Below are positions 33,654-43,956 of a DNA stretch of 50,282 nucleotides, in pieces. Every line of letters begins with the position of its first letter. Position 1 is the stretch's first letter. This DNA comes from Longimicrobium sp. Lineage in GTDB: Bacteria; Gemmatimonadota; Gemmatimonadetes; Longimicrobiales; Longimicrobiaceae. The notes under the pieces were generated by a model. It saw nothing but the letters and a program-made list of their open reading frames with translations. It searched no databases and had not been told where the DNA came from. The stretch covers positions 1 to 50,282 of the forward strand of contig DASVWD010000011.1 of the NCBI GenBank assembly GCA_036389795.1, read 5' to 3'. The position numbers and the translations under genes were made by a program.

Positions 33654-36203
33654 GTGACCCCGTCCCACCTGCTGCGGCGCTGCGCCGCGACGATCTTCGC
33701 CTGCGCCGCCCTGAGCCTCGCGCTCGGGGCGTGCGAGGGCAGCAACGCCTTCGGCCCCGGGCCCGACCCGGATCCCGACACCACCACCAACAGCGGCGGG
33801 AACAACCCGGCCGACGCCGTCCGCCCCGGGGTGGCGCTGGTGTGGCCCAAGCAGGACACCACCACCATCGCTCCCGGCGACTCGCTCTTCATCGAGGCGA
33901 AGGTCACCGACAACGTGGGGCTCGACTCGGTGGTCTTCGAGGCGTTCTCGCTGCGCGGCAACCCCGACCTGGGGACCCAGACGCGGGTGGACCGCTTCCA
34001 GCCGAAGGTGGTGGCGCTCAGGAGCGCCACGGGCCGGCTGGTGCGCGACACCACGCTCAGGCGCTTCCTGCTCCCGGCCGGGGCCGACTCCACCAACGAG
34101 CGCGTCTTCTCGGTGGTGACGGCCATCGACACCATGGGCAACCGCACGGCCGACACGGTGCGGATCACCGCCGGCGGCCCGCGGGTGACGATCGTGACCC
34201 CGGTGGCGGGCGCCGAGTTCATCGGCGGCACCGAGATCCCGGTGCGCATCCAGGCCAGCGATCCCGGCAGCCTGATCCGCACCATCCGGCTCTTCACCAC
34301 CGGGCGGCCGATCACCTTCGACCGCACCATCACGCTGCCTACCCCGGTGGCGAGCATCGACACCACGATCATCGTGCCAATCCCGGCCGACTCGGGGAAC
34401 AACGTGCTGAACGCCGAGGCGGTGTCGGGGGCCGAGATCCGCGCGGTGAGCGTGCCGGTGCCGGTGCGCATCAACCCGCCGGCGGTGGACCAGATCGCGC
34501 CGCGCACCACCCTCTCGGCGAACCCGGAGCTCCGGGTGGAGCCCGACGACTCGTTCCGCGTGATCGTCTCGGCGGTCGACGAGGTGCGCGTGGACAGCGT
34601 GGGCGTGACCGTGCTGGCCATCCGGCGCACCGCGGCCGGCGACCAGACGCTCGCCGTGTACTCGGGGCGCACCCGCGCGGCGGCCGACACCTTCACCTTC
34701 AGCTACGCGGCCCTGGGGCTCACGGGGCTCGACAGCGCCACGGTGCAGCTCGAGATCACCGGCTTCGCGGTGGACCCGGCGCGCAACTGCGGCGCGGCCA
34801 CGGCGCTCAACAACCCGCAGTCGCAGCAGTGCACCGCGGCCACGCCGCGGCTGGCGGCGGGGGGTCCGGGGCGGCTGTTCACCATCTTCGTGGCGCGCGG
34901 CAGCACCATCGGCTTCCCCAACCCGGGCGACGTGATCGCCGACCTGGTGGCCGACAGCGGGCGCGTCTACCTGTCGAACTTCACCCGCAACCGCGTGGAG
35001 ATCCTGCCGATCGGGGCCACCACCTACGCCGCGCCGGTGCGGGTGGGCTCGGAGCCGTGGGGGCTGGGGATCGGGCGCAACCGCGACTCGCTGTACGTGG
35101 CCAACAGCGGCGGCACCAACATCTCGGTGATCCCGCTGAAGGAGCCGGTGCTGGCCGAGGCGCAGGACAAGCGCATCTTCATCCCCAACGAGCGGCTCTT
35201 CGGGGTCACCTTCAACCCCGCCACGCTCGTGGTGAGCGCGGTGCAGCTGAACGACTACTCCGACCGGCCGCAGTTCCTGGCGCAGGCGTCGAACGGGCTG
35301 CTGGTGTACTCCACCAAGCCCACCAGCGCGGCCAACGAGGGGACGGTGCGGATCTACGACCCGCGCAAGCTGCGCTCGGAGATCTTCATCGGCTACGTGG
35401 ACCGGCACACGGCCGGGCAGGCGATCGCGGTGAACGCCGACAGCGCCTTCCAGTCGGGCGGGCAGGTGATGGTGTGCCCCCGCCGCCGCTTCGGCGACGC
35501 GGCGGACCCGGGCTTCTGCATCACCGGCAACCCGCTGGAGGTGTCGGACTCGCTGACCAAGCTGCGCGCGCAGCCGGCCAACGCGGCGGGCGGCCGCTGG
35601 GACACGCGGCTCGACGTGGGCGCGTCGGTGCTGGACGTGGGCTTCGCCGACACCACCTTCGTGGCGGCCAGCGGCGACCGCAACTACATCGCGGTGGGCG
35701 AGGGCGTGCGCGAGGAAGCGCGGATCCCGCTCTTCCGCGCCGGGGGCGACTCGCTGGTGCTGGTCTCCGACGTGCGCGACCTGATCAGCAACGCGGCCGA
35801 GCGGGTGATCGGGCTGGGGCTGAACTACGACGGCTCGCTGGGCGTGGCCCGCGGCGGCCTGGCGTACTACTTCTCGAACACGGCGCGCCTGCAGGGCGTC
35901 GTCGCCAGCAGCACGCCGGCCGGCGGCGTGGCGCAGCACCCCGACAACGCGGGGTATCCCGGCGGGGTGTCGCGGCTGTCGTTCGTGTCGGGGATCGACG
36001 AGAAGGCGCCGTACATCGACGTGATCGACACCTTCAACTTCTTCCGGGTGAAGCGGATCTACACCCGCGACGCGGTGGTGGGGGCGCTGGCGGTGGGCCC
36101 GCGGGCGGCCGCCGACCCGGCCAACGTGGCGCTGCGCATCTACGCGCTCACGCCGCGCGGGGTGCTCTCGCTCAGGGTCACCAGCGCGGACCTGGTGCCG
36201 TAG
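33654..36203 (+). CDS. Large lipoprotein with Ig-like and beta-propeller-like regions
   Basis: The 849-residue protein from a GTG start (GGAGG 5 bp upstream) has a lipobox LALGAC (Cys about 27) and an Asp/Pro/Thr linker. Several Ig-like strand modules follow (about 55-400). A propeller-like part begins near 420 with VADSGRVYLSNFTRNRVEIL and then EPWGLGIGRNRDSLYVANSG, which resembles YVTN/NHL blades. Six or more Cys are spread in pairs. It starts 41 bp behind pilQ and may be co-transcribed with it. A surface adhesin or a secretin-associated lipoprotein is possible, but I have no direct evidence for either. Confidence 0.7.
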   Translation: MTPSHLLRRCAATIFACAALSLALGACEGSNAFGPGPDPDPDTTTNSGGNNPADAVRPGVALVWPKQDTTTIAPGDSLFIEAKVTDNVGLDSVVFEAFSLRGNPDLGTQTRVDRFQPKVVALRSATGRLVRDTTLRRFLLPAGADSTNERVFSVVTAIDTMGNRTADTVRITAGGPRVTIVTPVAGAEFIGGTEIPVRIQASDPGSLIRTIRLFTTGRPITFDRTITLPTPVASIDTTIIVPIPADSGNNVLNAEAVSGAEIRAVSVPVPVRINPPAVDQIAPRTTLSANPELRVEPDDSFRVIVSAVDEVRVDSVGVTVLAIRRTAAGDQTLAVYSGRTRAAADTFTFSYAALGLTGLDSATVQLEITGFAVDPARNCGAATALNNPQSQQCTAATPRLAAGGPGRLFTIFVARGSTIGFPNPGDVIADLVADSGRVYLSNFTRNRVEILPIGATTYAAPVRVGSEPWGLGIGRNRDSLYVANSGGTNISVIPLKEPVLAEAQDKRIFIPNERLFGVTFNPATLVVSAVQLNDYSDRPQFLAQASNGLLVYSTKPTSAANEGTVRIYDPRKLRSEIFIGYVDRHTAGQAIAVNADSAFQSGGQVMVCPRRRFGDAADPGFCITGNPLEVSDSLTKLRAQPANAAGGRWDTRLDVGASVLDVGFADTTFVAASGDRNYIAVGEGVREEARIPLFRAGGDSLVLVSDVRDLISNAAERVIGLGLNYDGSLGVARGGLAYYFSNTARLQGVVASSTPAGGVAQHPDNAGYPGGVSRLSFVSGIDEKAPYIDVIDTFNFFRVKRIYTRDAVVGALAVGPRAAADPANVALRIYALTPRGVLSLRVTSADLVP

Positions 36204-36207
36204 GGTA

Positions 36208-36300
36208 GACAGTGCGAAGTGCGAGGTGCGAAGTGCGAAGTGCGGCTGCATCCGCCGACGTTCCGCACTTCGCACTTCGCACTCAGGACTTCGCACTGCA
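36208..36300. repeat. AGTGCGAAGTGCG / CGCACTTCGCACT inverted satellite
   Basis: Five AGTGCGA(A/G) units directly behind the stop codon face four CGCACTTCGCACT units after a 25-bp spacer. The arms are reverse complements and can form a hairpin of more than 30 bp. It is the clearest member of the AGTGCG family and lies in the gap before aroC. Confidence 0.75.
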
Positions 36301-36354
36301 GTTCCAGCACCGGGGGTCTGGCGCGCGCCGGGCCCCCGGTGTTACTTGTTCCCG

Positions 36355-37566
36355 ATGCCCGCCCCCTTCCGCTTCACCACTTCCGGCGAGTCGCACGGCC
36401 CCGCCCTCACGGCCATCGTCGAAGGGATCCCCGCCGGCATCGGCTTGAGCGCCGACGACGTCGACCGCGAGCTGCGGCGGCGCCAGGGCGGCTACGGCCG
36501 CGGCGGGCGCATGCGCATCGAGAGCGACCGCGCCGAGATCCTCTCCGGGGTGCGCCACGGACAGACGCTGGGCTCGCCGGTGACGCTCCTGGTGAAGAAC
36601 CGCGACTGGGAGAACTGGACGCGGGCGATGTCTCCCGCGCCGGTGGAAGAGGCGGGCGACGACCAGGCGATGCGCCGGGTCTATTTCCCGCGTCCCGGGC
36701 ACGCGGACCTCGCCGGGGCGCTCAAGTACGACCGCACCGACGCGCGCGACGTGCTGGAGCGCGCCAGCGCCCGCGAGACGGCGGCGCGCGTGGCCTCCGG
36801 CGCGGTGGCGAAGCGGCTCCTGGCCGAGCTGGGGATCACCGTCGGCTCGCACGTGGTGGCGCTCGGCGGCGTGGTCGCGAGCGTGCCGGACGAGCTGCCG
36901 GGGGACCTGAACGCGGCGTCGGACCCCTCGCCGGTGCGCTGCCTCGACCCCGAGGCAGAGGGGCGGATGATCGACGCCATCGACGCGGCCAGGCGCGACG
37001 GCGACACGCTGGGCGGCATCGTCGAGGTGGTCGCCCGTGGCGTCCCCGTGGGGCTCGGCTCGCACGTCTCCTGGGACCGCAAGCTGGACGGGCGGCTCGC
37101 CGGGGCGCTGATGTCGATCCAGGCGATCAAGGGGGTGGAGATCGGCATGGGCTTCCGCGGCGCCATGCTCCCGGGGTCGCAGGTGCACGACCCGATCGTG
37201 CTGGACGAGGCCTCGGGGCTCGGCGGCGGCTTCGGGCGGGTGACGAACAACGCGGGGGGGCTGGAGGGCGGGATCACCACCGGCCAGCCGGTCGTCGTCC
37301 GCGCGGCGATGAAGCCGATCTCCACGCTCATGCGCCCCCTGGCCACGGTGGACCTCAGGACGGGCGAGCGCGCGGAGGCCGTGCGCGAGCGCTCGGACGT
37401 GGCGGCCGTCCCCGCGGCGGGCGTGGTGGCCGAGGCGATGGTGGCGCTCGTGCTGGCCGGCGCGGTGCTGGAGAAGTTCGGCGGCGACTCGCTGGGCGAG
37501 GTGCGGCGGAACCTCGAGGGCTACCTGGAGCGCATCCGCGAGCGTGGGCTCTTCGTCCCCGCCTGA
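36355..37566 (+). CDS. aroC: Chorismate synthase
   Basis: The 403-residue enzyme converts EPSP to chorismate with reduced FMN, the last step of the shikimate pathway. Visible signatures are FRFTTSGESHGPALTAIVEG, RRQGGYGRGGRM, HADLAGALKYDRTDARDVLERASARET (in part), SWDRKLDGRLAGALMSIQAI and KGVEIGMGF, then FGRVTNNAGGLEGGITTG-like (about 297-312). Length is normal. No ribosome binding site is seen before the ATG, so it may be leaderless or weakly translated. It overlaps aroK by 23 bp. Confidence 0.97.
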   Translation: MPAPFRFTTSGESHGPALTAIVEGIPAGIGLSADDVDRELRRRQGGYGRGGRMRIESDRAEILSGVRHGQTLGSPVTLLVKNRDWENWTRAMSPAPVEEAGDDQAMRRVYFPRPGHADLAGALKYDRTDARDVLERASARETAARVASGAVAKRLLAELGITVGSHVVALGGVVASVPDELPGDLNAASDPSPVRCLDPEAEGRMIDAIDAARRDGDTLGGIVEVVARGVPVGLGSHVSWDRKLDGRLAGALMSIQAIKGVEIGMGFRGAMLPGSQVHDPIVLDEASGLGGGFGRVTNNAGGLEGGITTGQPVVVRAAMKPISTLMRPLATVDLRTGERAEAVRERSDVAAVPAAGVVAEAMVALVLAGAVLEKFGGDSLGEVRRNLEGYLERIRERGLFVPA

Positions 37567-38098
37567 TCCCGCGCCGGTCGAGCGCGTGGTGCTGCTCGGC
37601 TTCATGGGCGCGGGGAAGACCGTGGTCGGCGCGCTGCTGGCGGAGCGGCTCGGCTGGACTCACGTCGATCTCGACCGGGAGATCGAGCGCCGCGAGGGCC
37701 GCCGCATCGCCGAGATCTTCGCCGCGGACGGCGAGGCGCGCTTCCGCCAGCTGGAGGCGGAGGCCACGGCGCGGGTGGGGCGGAGCGCGGGGATCGTGCT
37801 CTCCCCCGGCGGCGGGTGGATCACGCGGCCGGAGCTGCTGGGCCTGCTGGGGGCGGGGACGCTCTCCGTCTGGCTGAAGGTGGGGGCGGAGGAGGCGGTG
37901 CGCCGCGCGGCCGCGGCGCCGGGGGAACGCCCCTTGCTCGCCGGTGCCGACCCGCTCGCCGCCGCGCGCCGGCTGCTGGCGGAGCGCGAGCCGCTCTACG
38001 CGCGGGCGGACCTGGTGGTGGAGACGGAGGGGCGCTCGCCGGTGGAGGTGGCGGAGGAGATCGAGCGAGAAGTGCGCAGGCGGGGGATTGCGGGGTAG
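37544..38098 (+). CDS. aroK: Shikimate kinase
   Basis: The 184-residue NMP-kinase-like enzyme phosphorylates shikimate with ATP. The P-loop is GFMGAGKT (19-26), the shikimate-binding Asp-Arg is in HVDLDREIERREGR, and Gly-Gly-Gly in SPGGGWITRP follows. The lid Arg is in GERPLLAG. The GTG start lies inside aroC; the first about 12 residues are not part of the fold. The pair aroC-aroK is a common operon. A CCCTCTCCC hairpin repeat follows at 38142. Confidence 0.94.
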   Translation: MGSSSPPDPAPVERVVLLGFMGAGKTVVGALLAERLGWTHVDLDREIERREGRRIAEIFAADGEARFRQLEAEATARVGRSAGIVLSPGGGWITRPELLGLLGAGTLSVWLKVGAEEAVRRAAAAPGERPLLAGADPLAAARRLLAEREPLYARADLVVETEGRSPVEVAEEIEREVRRRGIAG

Positions 38099-38141
38099 GG
38101 ATCGCTGCGGAATACAGGCTATCGTGCCGCCGCGGGGGGCC

Positions 38142-38200
38142 TCACCCGCCGCCTTAGAGCGGCAACCCTCTCCCAACTTCGGGAGAGGGTGGACTCTACG
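38142..38200 (+). repeat. CCCTCTCCC hairpin repeat, copy 2
   Basis: It is nearly identical to 6771-6829 (about 57 of 59 bases). Behind it come AGGGGCGAGGCATGCCTCGCCC (38229), GTCCGCGAAGGCGGAC and CCGGTTTCAACCGG, each a small palindrome. The 336-bp gap 38099-38434 is a mosaic of such hairpins, with no gene that I can support. Confidence 0.75.
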
Positions 38201-38434
38201 GGGCTCAGTGTGTGACGGGTGGCTCGTAGGGGCGAGGCATGCCTCGCCCGTGCCCGCCCTGCGCGGATGCGGGCCGGACGCGCGGAGGGTCGCCCCGAGT
38301 CCGCGAAGGCGGACTTCCCGTAGTTGTAGCTCCCGGTTTCAACCGGGGATGTTGCACGATGATGCCAGAGAACGCCGGCCCGGTGCGAGTGACGCGCGCG
38401 GAGGCGTTTCGATGCTGAATACCTGCCCATAGAG

Positions 38435-41158
38435 ATGGCGTCCAAGGCGCAGAAGATCCGCCTGGTGGTGGTGGAGAGTCCCACCAAGGCGAAGACGATC
38501 CGCGGCTTCCTCCCCTCCGGCTACCGCGTGGCGGCCTCGATGGGACACGTGCGCGACCTCCCCGAGTCGGCCAGCGAGATCCCGCCCACCCTCAAGGGGC
38601 AGGAGTGGGCCCGCCTGGGTGTGAACGTGGAGCGCGACTTCGAGCCCGTCTACGTGATCCCCTCGGGGAAGAAGAAGGTGGTCAGCGAGCTGAAGGCGCT
38701 CCTCAAGGAGGCCGACGAGCTGGTGGTGGCCACCGACGAGGACCGCGAGGGCGAGAGCATCGGCTGGCACCTGGTGGAGGTGCTCAAGCCGCGCTGCCCG
38801 GTCACGCGCATCGTCTTCCACGAGATCACCCCCGAGGCGATCCGCGAGGCGCTGGAGCACCCGCGCGACATCGACGACGACCTGGTGCGCGCGCAGGAGA
38901 CGCGGCGCATCCTCGACCGTCTCGTCGGCTACACCGTCAGTCCGCTGCTCTGGAAGAAGATCGCCACGGGGCTCTCGGCGGGGCGCGTGCAGTCGGTGGC
39001 CGTCCGCCTCCTCGTGCAGCGCGAGCGCGAGCGGCGGGCGTTCCGCTCGGCCACCTACTGGGACGTGAAGGCGCTGCTGGCGAAGGACGGTGAGGGCTTC
39101 TCGGCGGTGCTGCAGAGCGTCGGAGGGAAGCGGATCGCCACGGGGCGCGACTTCGACGAGTCGACGGGGCGGCTGAAGACGCAGGGCGTGATCCTCCTGG
39201 GCGAGGGCGACGCCAAGGCGCTCTGCGACCGGGTGCGCGCGGCGGAGTGGAAGGTGGCGGAGACGGAGGAGAAGCCGTCCATCCGCCGCCCCTACCCGCC
39301 GTTCACGACCTCGACGCTGCAGCAGGAGGCCAACCGCAAGCTGCGCCTCTCCTCGCGCGACACCATGCGCATCGCGCAGCGGCTGTACGAGGAGGGCTAC
39401 ATCACCTACATGCGCACCGACTCGGTCCACCTCTCGGACCAGGCGATCCGGGCGGCGCGCTCGCGCATCCGCGCGCTCTACGGCGAGGAGTACCTGACGC
39501 CGCAGCCGCGCCAGTACACCACGACCACCAAGGGCGCGCAGGAGGCCCACGAGGCGATCCGCCCGGCGGGAACGGAGATGCGCACCACGGAGGTGACGGG
39601 GCTCAAGGGGGTGGAGGCGGCGCTCTACGACCTGATCTGGAAGCGCACCGTGGCCAGCCAGATGGCCGACGCGCGCCAGACGCACCTCACCGCGCTGATC
39701 CAGGCGGCCGACGCCGTCTTCCGCGCCAGTGGCAAGCGCATCGACTTCCCCGGCTTCTTCCGCGCCTACGTGGAGGGCTCGGACGACCCCGAGGCGGCGC
39801 TGGAGGACCGCGAGGAGCCGCTCCCGGCGCTGCGCCGGGGCGACGCGCTCTCCCTGCGGGACCTGGAGGCGCTCTTCCACCAGACGCAGCCGCCGGCGCG
39901 CTACACCGAGGCCACGCTGGTGAAGACGCTGGAGGCGGAGGGGATCGGCCGCCCCAGCACCTACGCGTCGATCATCGGCACCATCATCGACCGCGGCTAC
40001 GTGGAGCGGGTGAGCAACCAGCTCGTCCCCACCTTCACCGCCTTCGCGGTCACCTCGCTGCTGGAGAAGAACTTCCCGCACCTGGTCGACACCCGCTTCA
40101 CCGCGCGGATGGAGGAGCAGCTCGACGAGATCGCGGGGGGCGACGCGGAGTGGCTCCCCTACCTGCGCGACTTCTTCCTGGGCCCGGACGGGCTGGAGGA
40201 GGCGGTGCAGAAGGGCGAGCAGCAGATCGACCCGCGCGAGGCGTCCACCGTGCGCCTGGAGGGGCTCCCCGCGCGGGTGCGCATCGGCAAGTTCGGCCCG
40301 TTCGTGGAGGCCGAGGACGGCGGGGGGACGGTGACGGCCACCATCCCCGAGGGCGTGGCCCCGGCGGACCTCTCCGGCGAGCAGGTGGAGCGCCTGGTGC
40401 GCGCCAAGACCGAGGGGCCCGACGTGCTGGGGATCGACCCCGAGACCAGGAAGCCGGTGCTGCTGCTGGAAGGCCGCTTCGGCCCCTACGTGCAGCTCGG
40501 CGAGGCGACGGAGGAGGACAAAAAGCCCAAGCGCGCTTCGCTCCCCAAGGGGATGAACCCGGCCGACGTGACGCTGGAGGCGGCGCTGCGCTGGCTGTCG
40601 CTCCCGCGCACGCTGGGCAGGCACCCGGAGACGGGCGAGGAGGTGAAGGCGGGGATCGGGCGCTTCGGCCCCTTCGTGGTGGCCGGCAACGACTTCCGCT
40701 CGCTGCAAAAGGGCGACGACGTCTACGCGATCGGCCTCGCCCGCGCGCTGGAGCTGCTGGCCGAGCCCAAGGGCGGCCGCGGCGCGCGAAAGAGCCCCGA
40801 GCCGATCCGCACCCTGGGCGCGCACCCGGCCGACGGCGAGCCGGTGACGCTGTGGGAAGGCCGCTACGGCCCCTACGTGAAGCACGGCGACGTGAACGCG
40901 TCGCTGCCGAAGGGGGTATCCCCCGACGCCTTCACCCTGGAGCAGGCGGTGCCGCTCCTGGCCGAGCGCGCCGCCAGCGGCAAGCCCGCCCGGGGCCGCG
41001 GCCGCGCTACGGCGCGGCGGGGCGCGAAGACGGCCGCGTCGAAGTCGTCCTCCGCCAGCAAGACCGCCGGCCGCAAGGCCAAGTCGAAGACCGCCAGCGC
41101 CGCCAAGGCGAAGAGCGCCAAGCCGCCGACGAAGCCTCCCTCGGCACGGAAGAAGTAG
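38435..41158 (+). CDS. topA: DNA topoisomerase I (type IA)
   Basis: The 907-residue enzyme relaxes negative supercoils. The TOPRIM domain (about 8-125) has the Glu in [12 protein letters not shown] and the metal site DEDREGE (101-107). The conserved [15 protein letters not shown] follows, and the nucleophile Tyr325 is in [10 protein letters not shown]. The C-terminal third carries four TOPRIM-C type repeats (about 615-880, each with an RFGPFV/RYGPYV-like word) instead of Cys4 zinc fingers. A Lys/Ala/Ser-rich basic tail (about 880-907) resembles the tails of high-G+C bacterial TopA. Start at ATAGAG-ATG; no strong ribosome site. Confidence 0.96.
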   Translation: MASKAQKIRLVVVESPTKAKTIRGFLPSGYRVAASMGHVRDLPESASEIPPTLKGQEWARLGVNVERDFEPVYVIPSGKKKVVSELKALLKEADELVVATDEDREGESIGWHLVEVLKPRCPVTRIVFHEITPEAIREALEHPRDIDDDLVRAQETRRILDRLVGYTVSPLLWKKIATGLSAGRVQSVAVRLLVQRERERRAFRSATYWDVKALLAKDGEGFSAVLQSVGGKRIATGRDFDESTGRLKTQGVILLGEGDAKALCDRVRAAEWKVAETEEKPSIRRPYPPFTTSTLQQEANRKLRLSSRDTMRIAQRLYEEGYITYMRTDSVHLSDQAIRAARSRIRALYGEEYLTPQPRQYTTTTKGAQEAHEAIRPAGTEMRTTEVTGLKGVEAALYDLIWKRTVASQMADARQTHLTALIQAADAVFRASGKRIDFPGFFRAYVEGSDDPEAALEDREEPLPALRRGDALSLRDLEALFHQTQPPARYTEATLVKTLEAEGIGRPSTYASIIGTIIDRGYVERVSNQLVPTFTAFAVTSLLEKNFPHLVDTRFTARMEEQLDEIAGGDAEWLPYLRDFFLGPDGLEEAVQKGEQQIDPREASTVRLEGLPARVRIGKFGPFVEAEDGGGTVTATIPEGVAPADLSGEQVERLVRAKTEGPDVLGIDPETRKPVLLLEGRFGPYVQLGEATEEDKKPKRASLPKGMNPADVTLEAALRWLSLPRTLGRHPETGEEVKAGIGRFGPFVVAGNDFRSLQKGDDVYAIGLARALELLAEPKGGRGARKSPEPIRTLGAHPADGEPVTLWEGRYGPYVKHGDVNASLPKGVSPDAFTLEQAVPLLAERAASGKPARGRGRATARRGAKTAASKSSSASKTAGRKAKSKTASAAKAKSAKPPTKPPSARKK

Positions 41159-41180
41159 CGGCAGGTCTCTTACGAAAGGG

Positions 41181-41255
41181 CCTCACACGGAGGAAACGGA
41201 GGAAACGGAGGAACCCCTTTGGTGTTCTCCGTTAACTCCGTTACCTCCGTGTGAG
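41181..41255. repeat. CACGGAGGAAACGGAGG inverted repeat behind topA
   Basis: The left arm (41181-41213) and right arm (41224-41255) are imperfect reverse complements with GGAGGAAAC units and a CCCTTTGGT loop, 22 bp after the topA stop. It is the same architecture as 2748-2825 and may terminate topA transcription. Confidence 0.7.
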
Positions 41256-41305
41256 GCATTTCTGCTGTTCCTGATGCCGTTCGCGGACGGGGAGGGAGAT
41301 ACACG

Positions 41306-41968
41306 ATGGGATTCGAGGCATGGATCGGCGTGCTGGGCTTCGTGGGGACGCTGCTGCTGGTGCTGGTGGGCCTGCTCAACTTCTCGGTCTTCTGGAAGCA
41401 GCTCCACATCGCCAAGGAGCAGATCGACACGGCGGTGCGCCAGCTCGAGATCGCGCAGAAGCAGCCCGACCTGCACCTGATCCAGCGGGCCATCACCGAG
41501 ACCTCCGACCACGTCCGGCTCCTGGTCGAGCGGCCCTACCTGCGGCCGTACTTCTACGACGACGCCGAGTGGAAGCCGGGCGACAGGGCCACGCGCGACG
41601 AGGTGCAGGCGATGAGCGAGCTCATCCTCGACAACTTCGCCTCGGCGCTGATGCACGCGGCCGCGTTCCCGCAGTACCCGGTGCGCGGGATCGACCGCAC
41701 CATCATGTTCCACCTGCGCAAGAGCCCGGCGCTGCGCGAGTTCCTGGTCGCCAACTTCGACCGCTTCCCGTTCTCCGGCCTCACGCTCCTGGTCCTGAAG
41801 AACCACGCCCGGGAGGAGGTCGAGGCCGACCTGCGCCGGCTGATCGACGCCCCCGGCCTGGACGAGCCCGAGGCCGCGCGGCGCAGGGAGCTGCTCCGGC
41901 TCTTCCAGGAATCGGAGGTCCGCCAGCCGATCGAGTTCACGGCCATGAGCATGGAGAAGCGCCGCTGA
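41306..41968 (+). CDS. Membrane-anchored hypothetical protein
   Basis: The 220-residue protein has GGGAGGGAG upstream of the ATG, one N-terminal helix (about 8-26: VLGFVGTLLLVLVGLLNFSVFW), a coiled coil (about 30-55), and a soluble helical domain with VERPYLRPYFYDDAEW and FPQYPVRGIDRTIMFHLRKSP. The stretch RPYLRPYFYD followed by an acidic residue recurs in single-pass proteins of unknown function. There are no Cys and no catalytic motif that I recognise. Confidence 0.65.
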   Translation: MGFEAWIGVLGFVGTLLLVLVGLLNFSVFWKQLHIAKEQIDTAVRQLEIAQKQPDLHLIQRAITETSDHVRLLVERPYLRPYFYDDAEWKPGDRATRDEVQAMSELILDNFASALMHAAAFPQYPVRGIDRTIMFHLRKSPALREFLVANFDRFPFSGLTLLVLKNHAREEVEADLRRLIDAPGLDEPEAARRRELLRLFQESEVRQPIEFTAMSMEKRR

Positions 41969-41980
41969 CGCATTTCGCCG

Positions 41981-42106
41981 TCATTCCGAGGCCCGGTCAC
42001 GCGGGGCTTGCCCCTGCACGAATGACCGCAGGGCCGAAGAATCTTCTCACCTCGCCAGGTGGGTTGGGCGCGGTAGCGGCACGGATGCCTGCTCGCTTCG
42101 TCCCCC
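41981..42106 (+). repeat. GTCATTCCGAGGCCCGG repeat, copy 2
   Basis: It matches the minus strand of 74-199 (GTCATTCCGAGGCCCGGTCA, GAAGAATCTTCTCACCTCGC, GGCGCGGTAGCGGCACGGAT). It is followed by the 280-bp element at 42138. The 638-bp gap 41969-42606 consists of these two elements and about 190 bp without visible content before trmFO. Confidence 0.65.
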
Positions 42107-42137
42107 CGAGGTTTTTCGGGGATGGGGATTGGTACTC

Positions 42138-42414
42138 ATACCGGATTCCAGGAATCAGTGTGCAATCCGGTCCCTCTCGCGAACCATGTCATTCCGAGCG
42201 GCGCCGCAGCACCAATCTGGATTTCACACCTGAGCTGGGCGGCGCCCGAGGAATCTACTCACCCCGTCCGGATGCTGGCTCCGTGCACTGATCCGGCCTC
42301 CTGCCGGCCGCGGGTAGATTCCTCGGGAGCCCGGCCGACTTCGGTGGCGGACGCGAGCTCAGCGCATCGGGCTCCACTCGGAATGACAGCTTCCAATGCG
42401 CAGCGAATCCCGAA
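42138..42414 (+). repeat. 280-bp GTCATTCCGAG palindromic element, copy A
   Basis: It is the inverted partner of 16772-17050, with similar sequence over its whole length. The inner terminal inverted repeats GTCATTCCGAG and CTCGGAATGAC lie near 42189 and 42378. Internal arms GAGGAATCTACTC and GTAGATTCCTCGGG also pair, so a long cruciform is possible. No coding capacity is seen. Confidence 0.8.
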
Positions 42415-42606
42415 CGACGGTATCATATCGAACAACCCGCGCGGAACGGGCTTTCCGGCCACGTGGTACAGGGACCCGCGCGCGCCGCCCCTCTCCCGCA
42501 CCGGGAAGAGGGGTGGTGTTGCGTTCGGGGGATGCGCGGGTGAGAATTGGTCCATGTCGATCCGGGAGATCGAGCCCGGACGGTTGTTCAATCGGAGGAG
42601 CGCGAG

Positions 42607-43952
<1,346 letters not shown>

Positions 43953-43956
<4 letters not shown>

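Noticed and set aside
33072..36296. A 1074-codon open frame on the minus strand opposite pilQ and the lipoprotein gene
   Set aside because: It is antisense to well-supported genes; its product is a low-complexity Arg/His/Gly/Ala mix typical of the third-frame shadow of high-G+C coding DNA.
38339..40885. An 848-codon minus-strand frame opposite topA
   Set aside because: The product is His/Arg/Leu-rich without any motif, and topA is certain on the other strand.
41969..42606. Possible small gene or RNA in the gap before trmFO
   Set aside because: The sequence is accounted for by two repeat elements; the remaining 190 bp show no ribosome site, coding bias or stable fold that I can defend.
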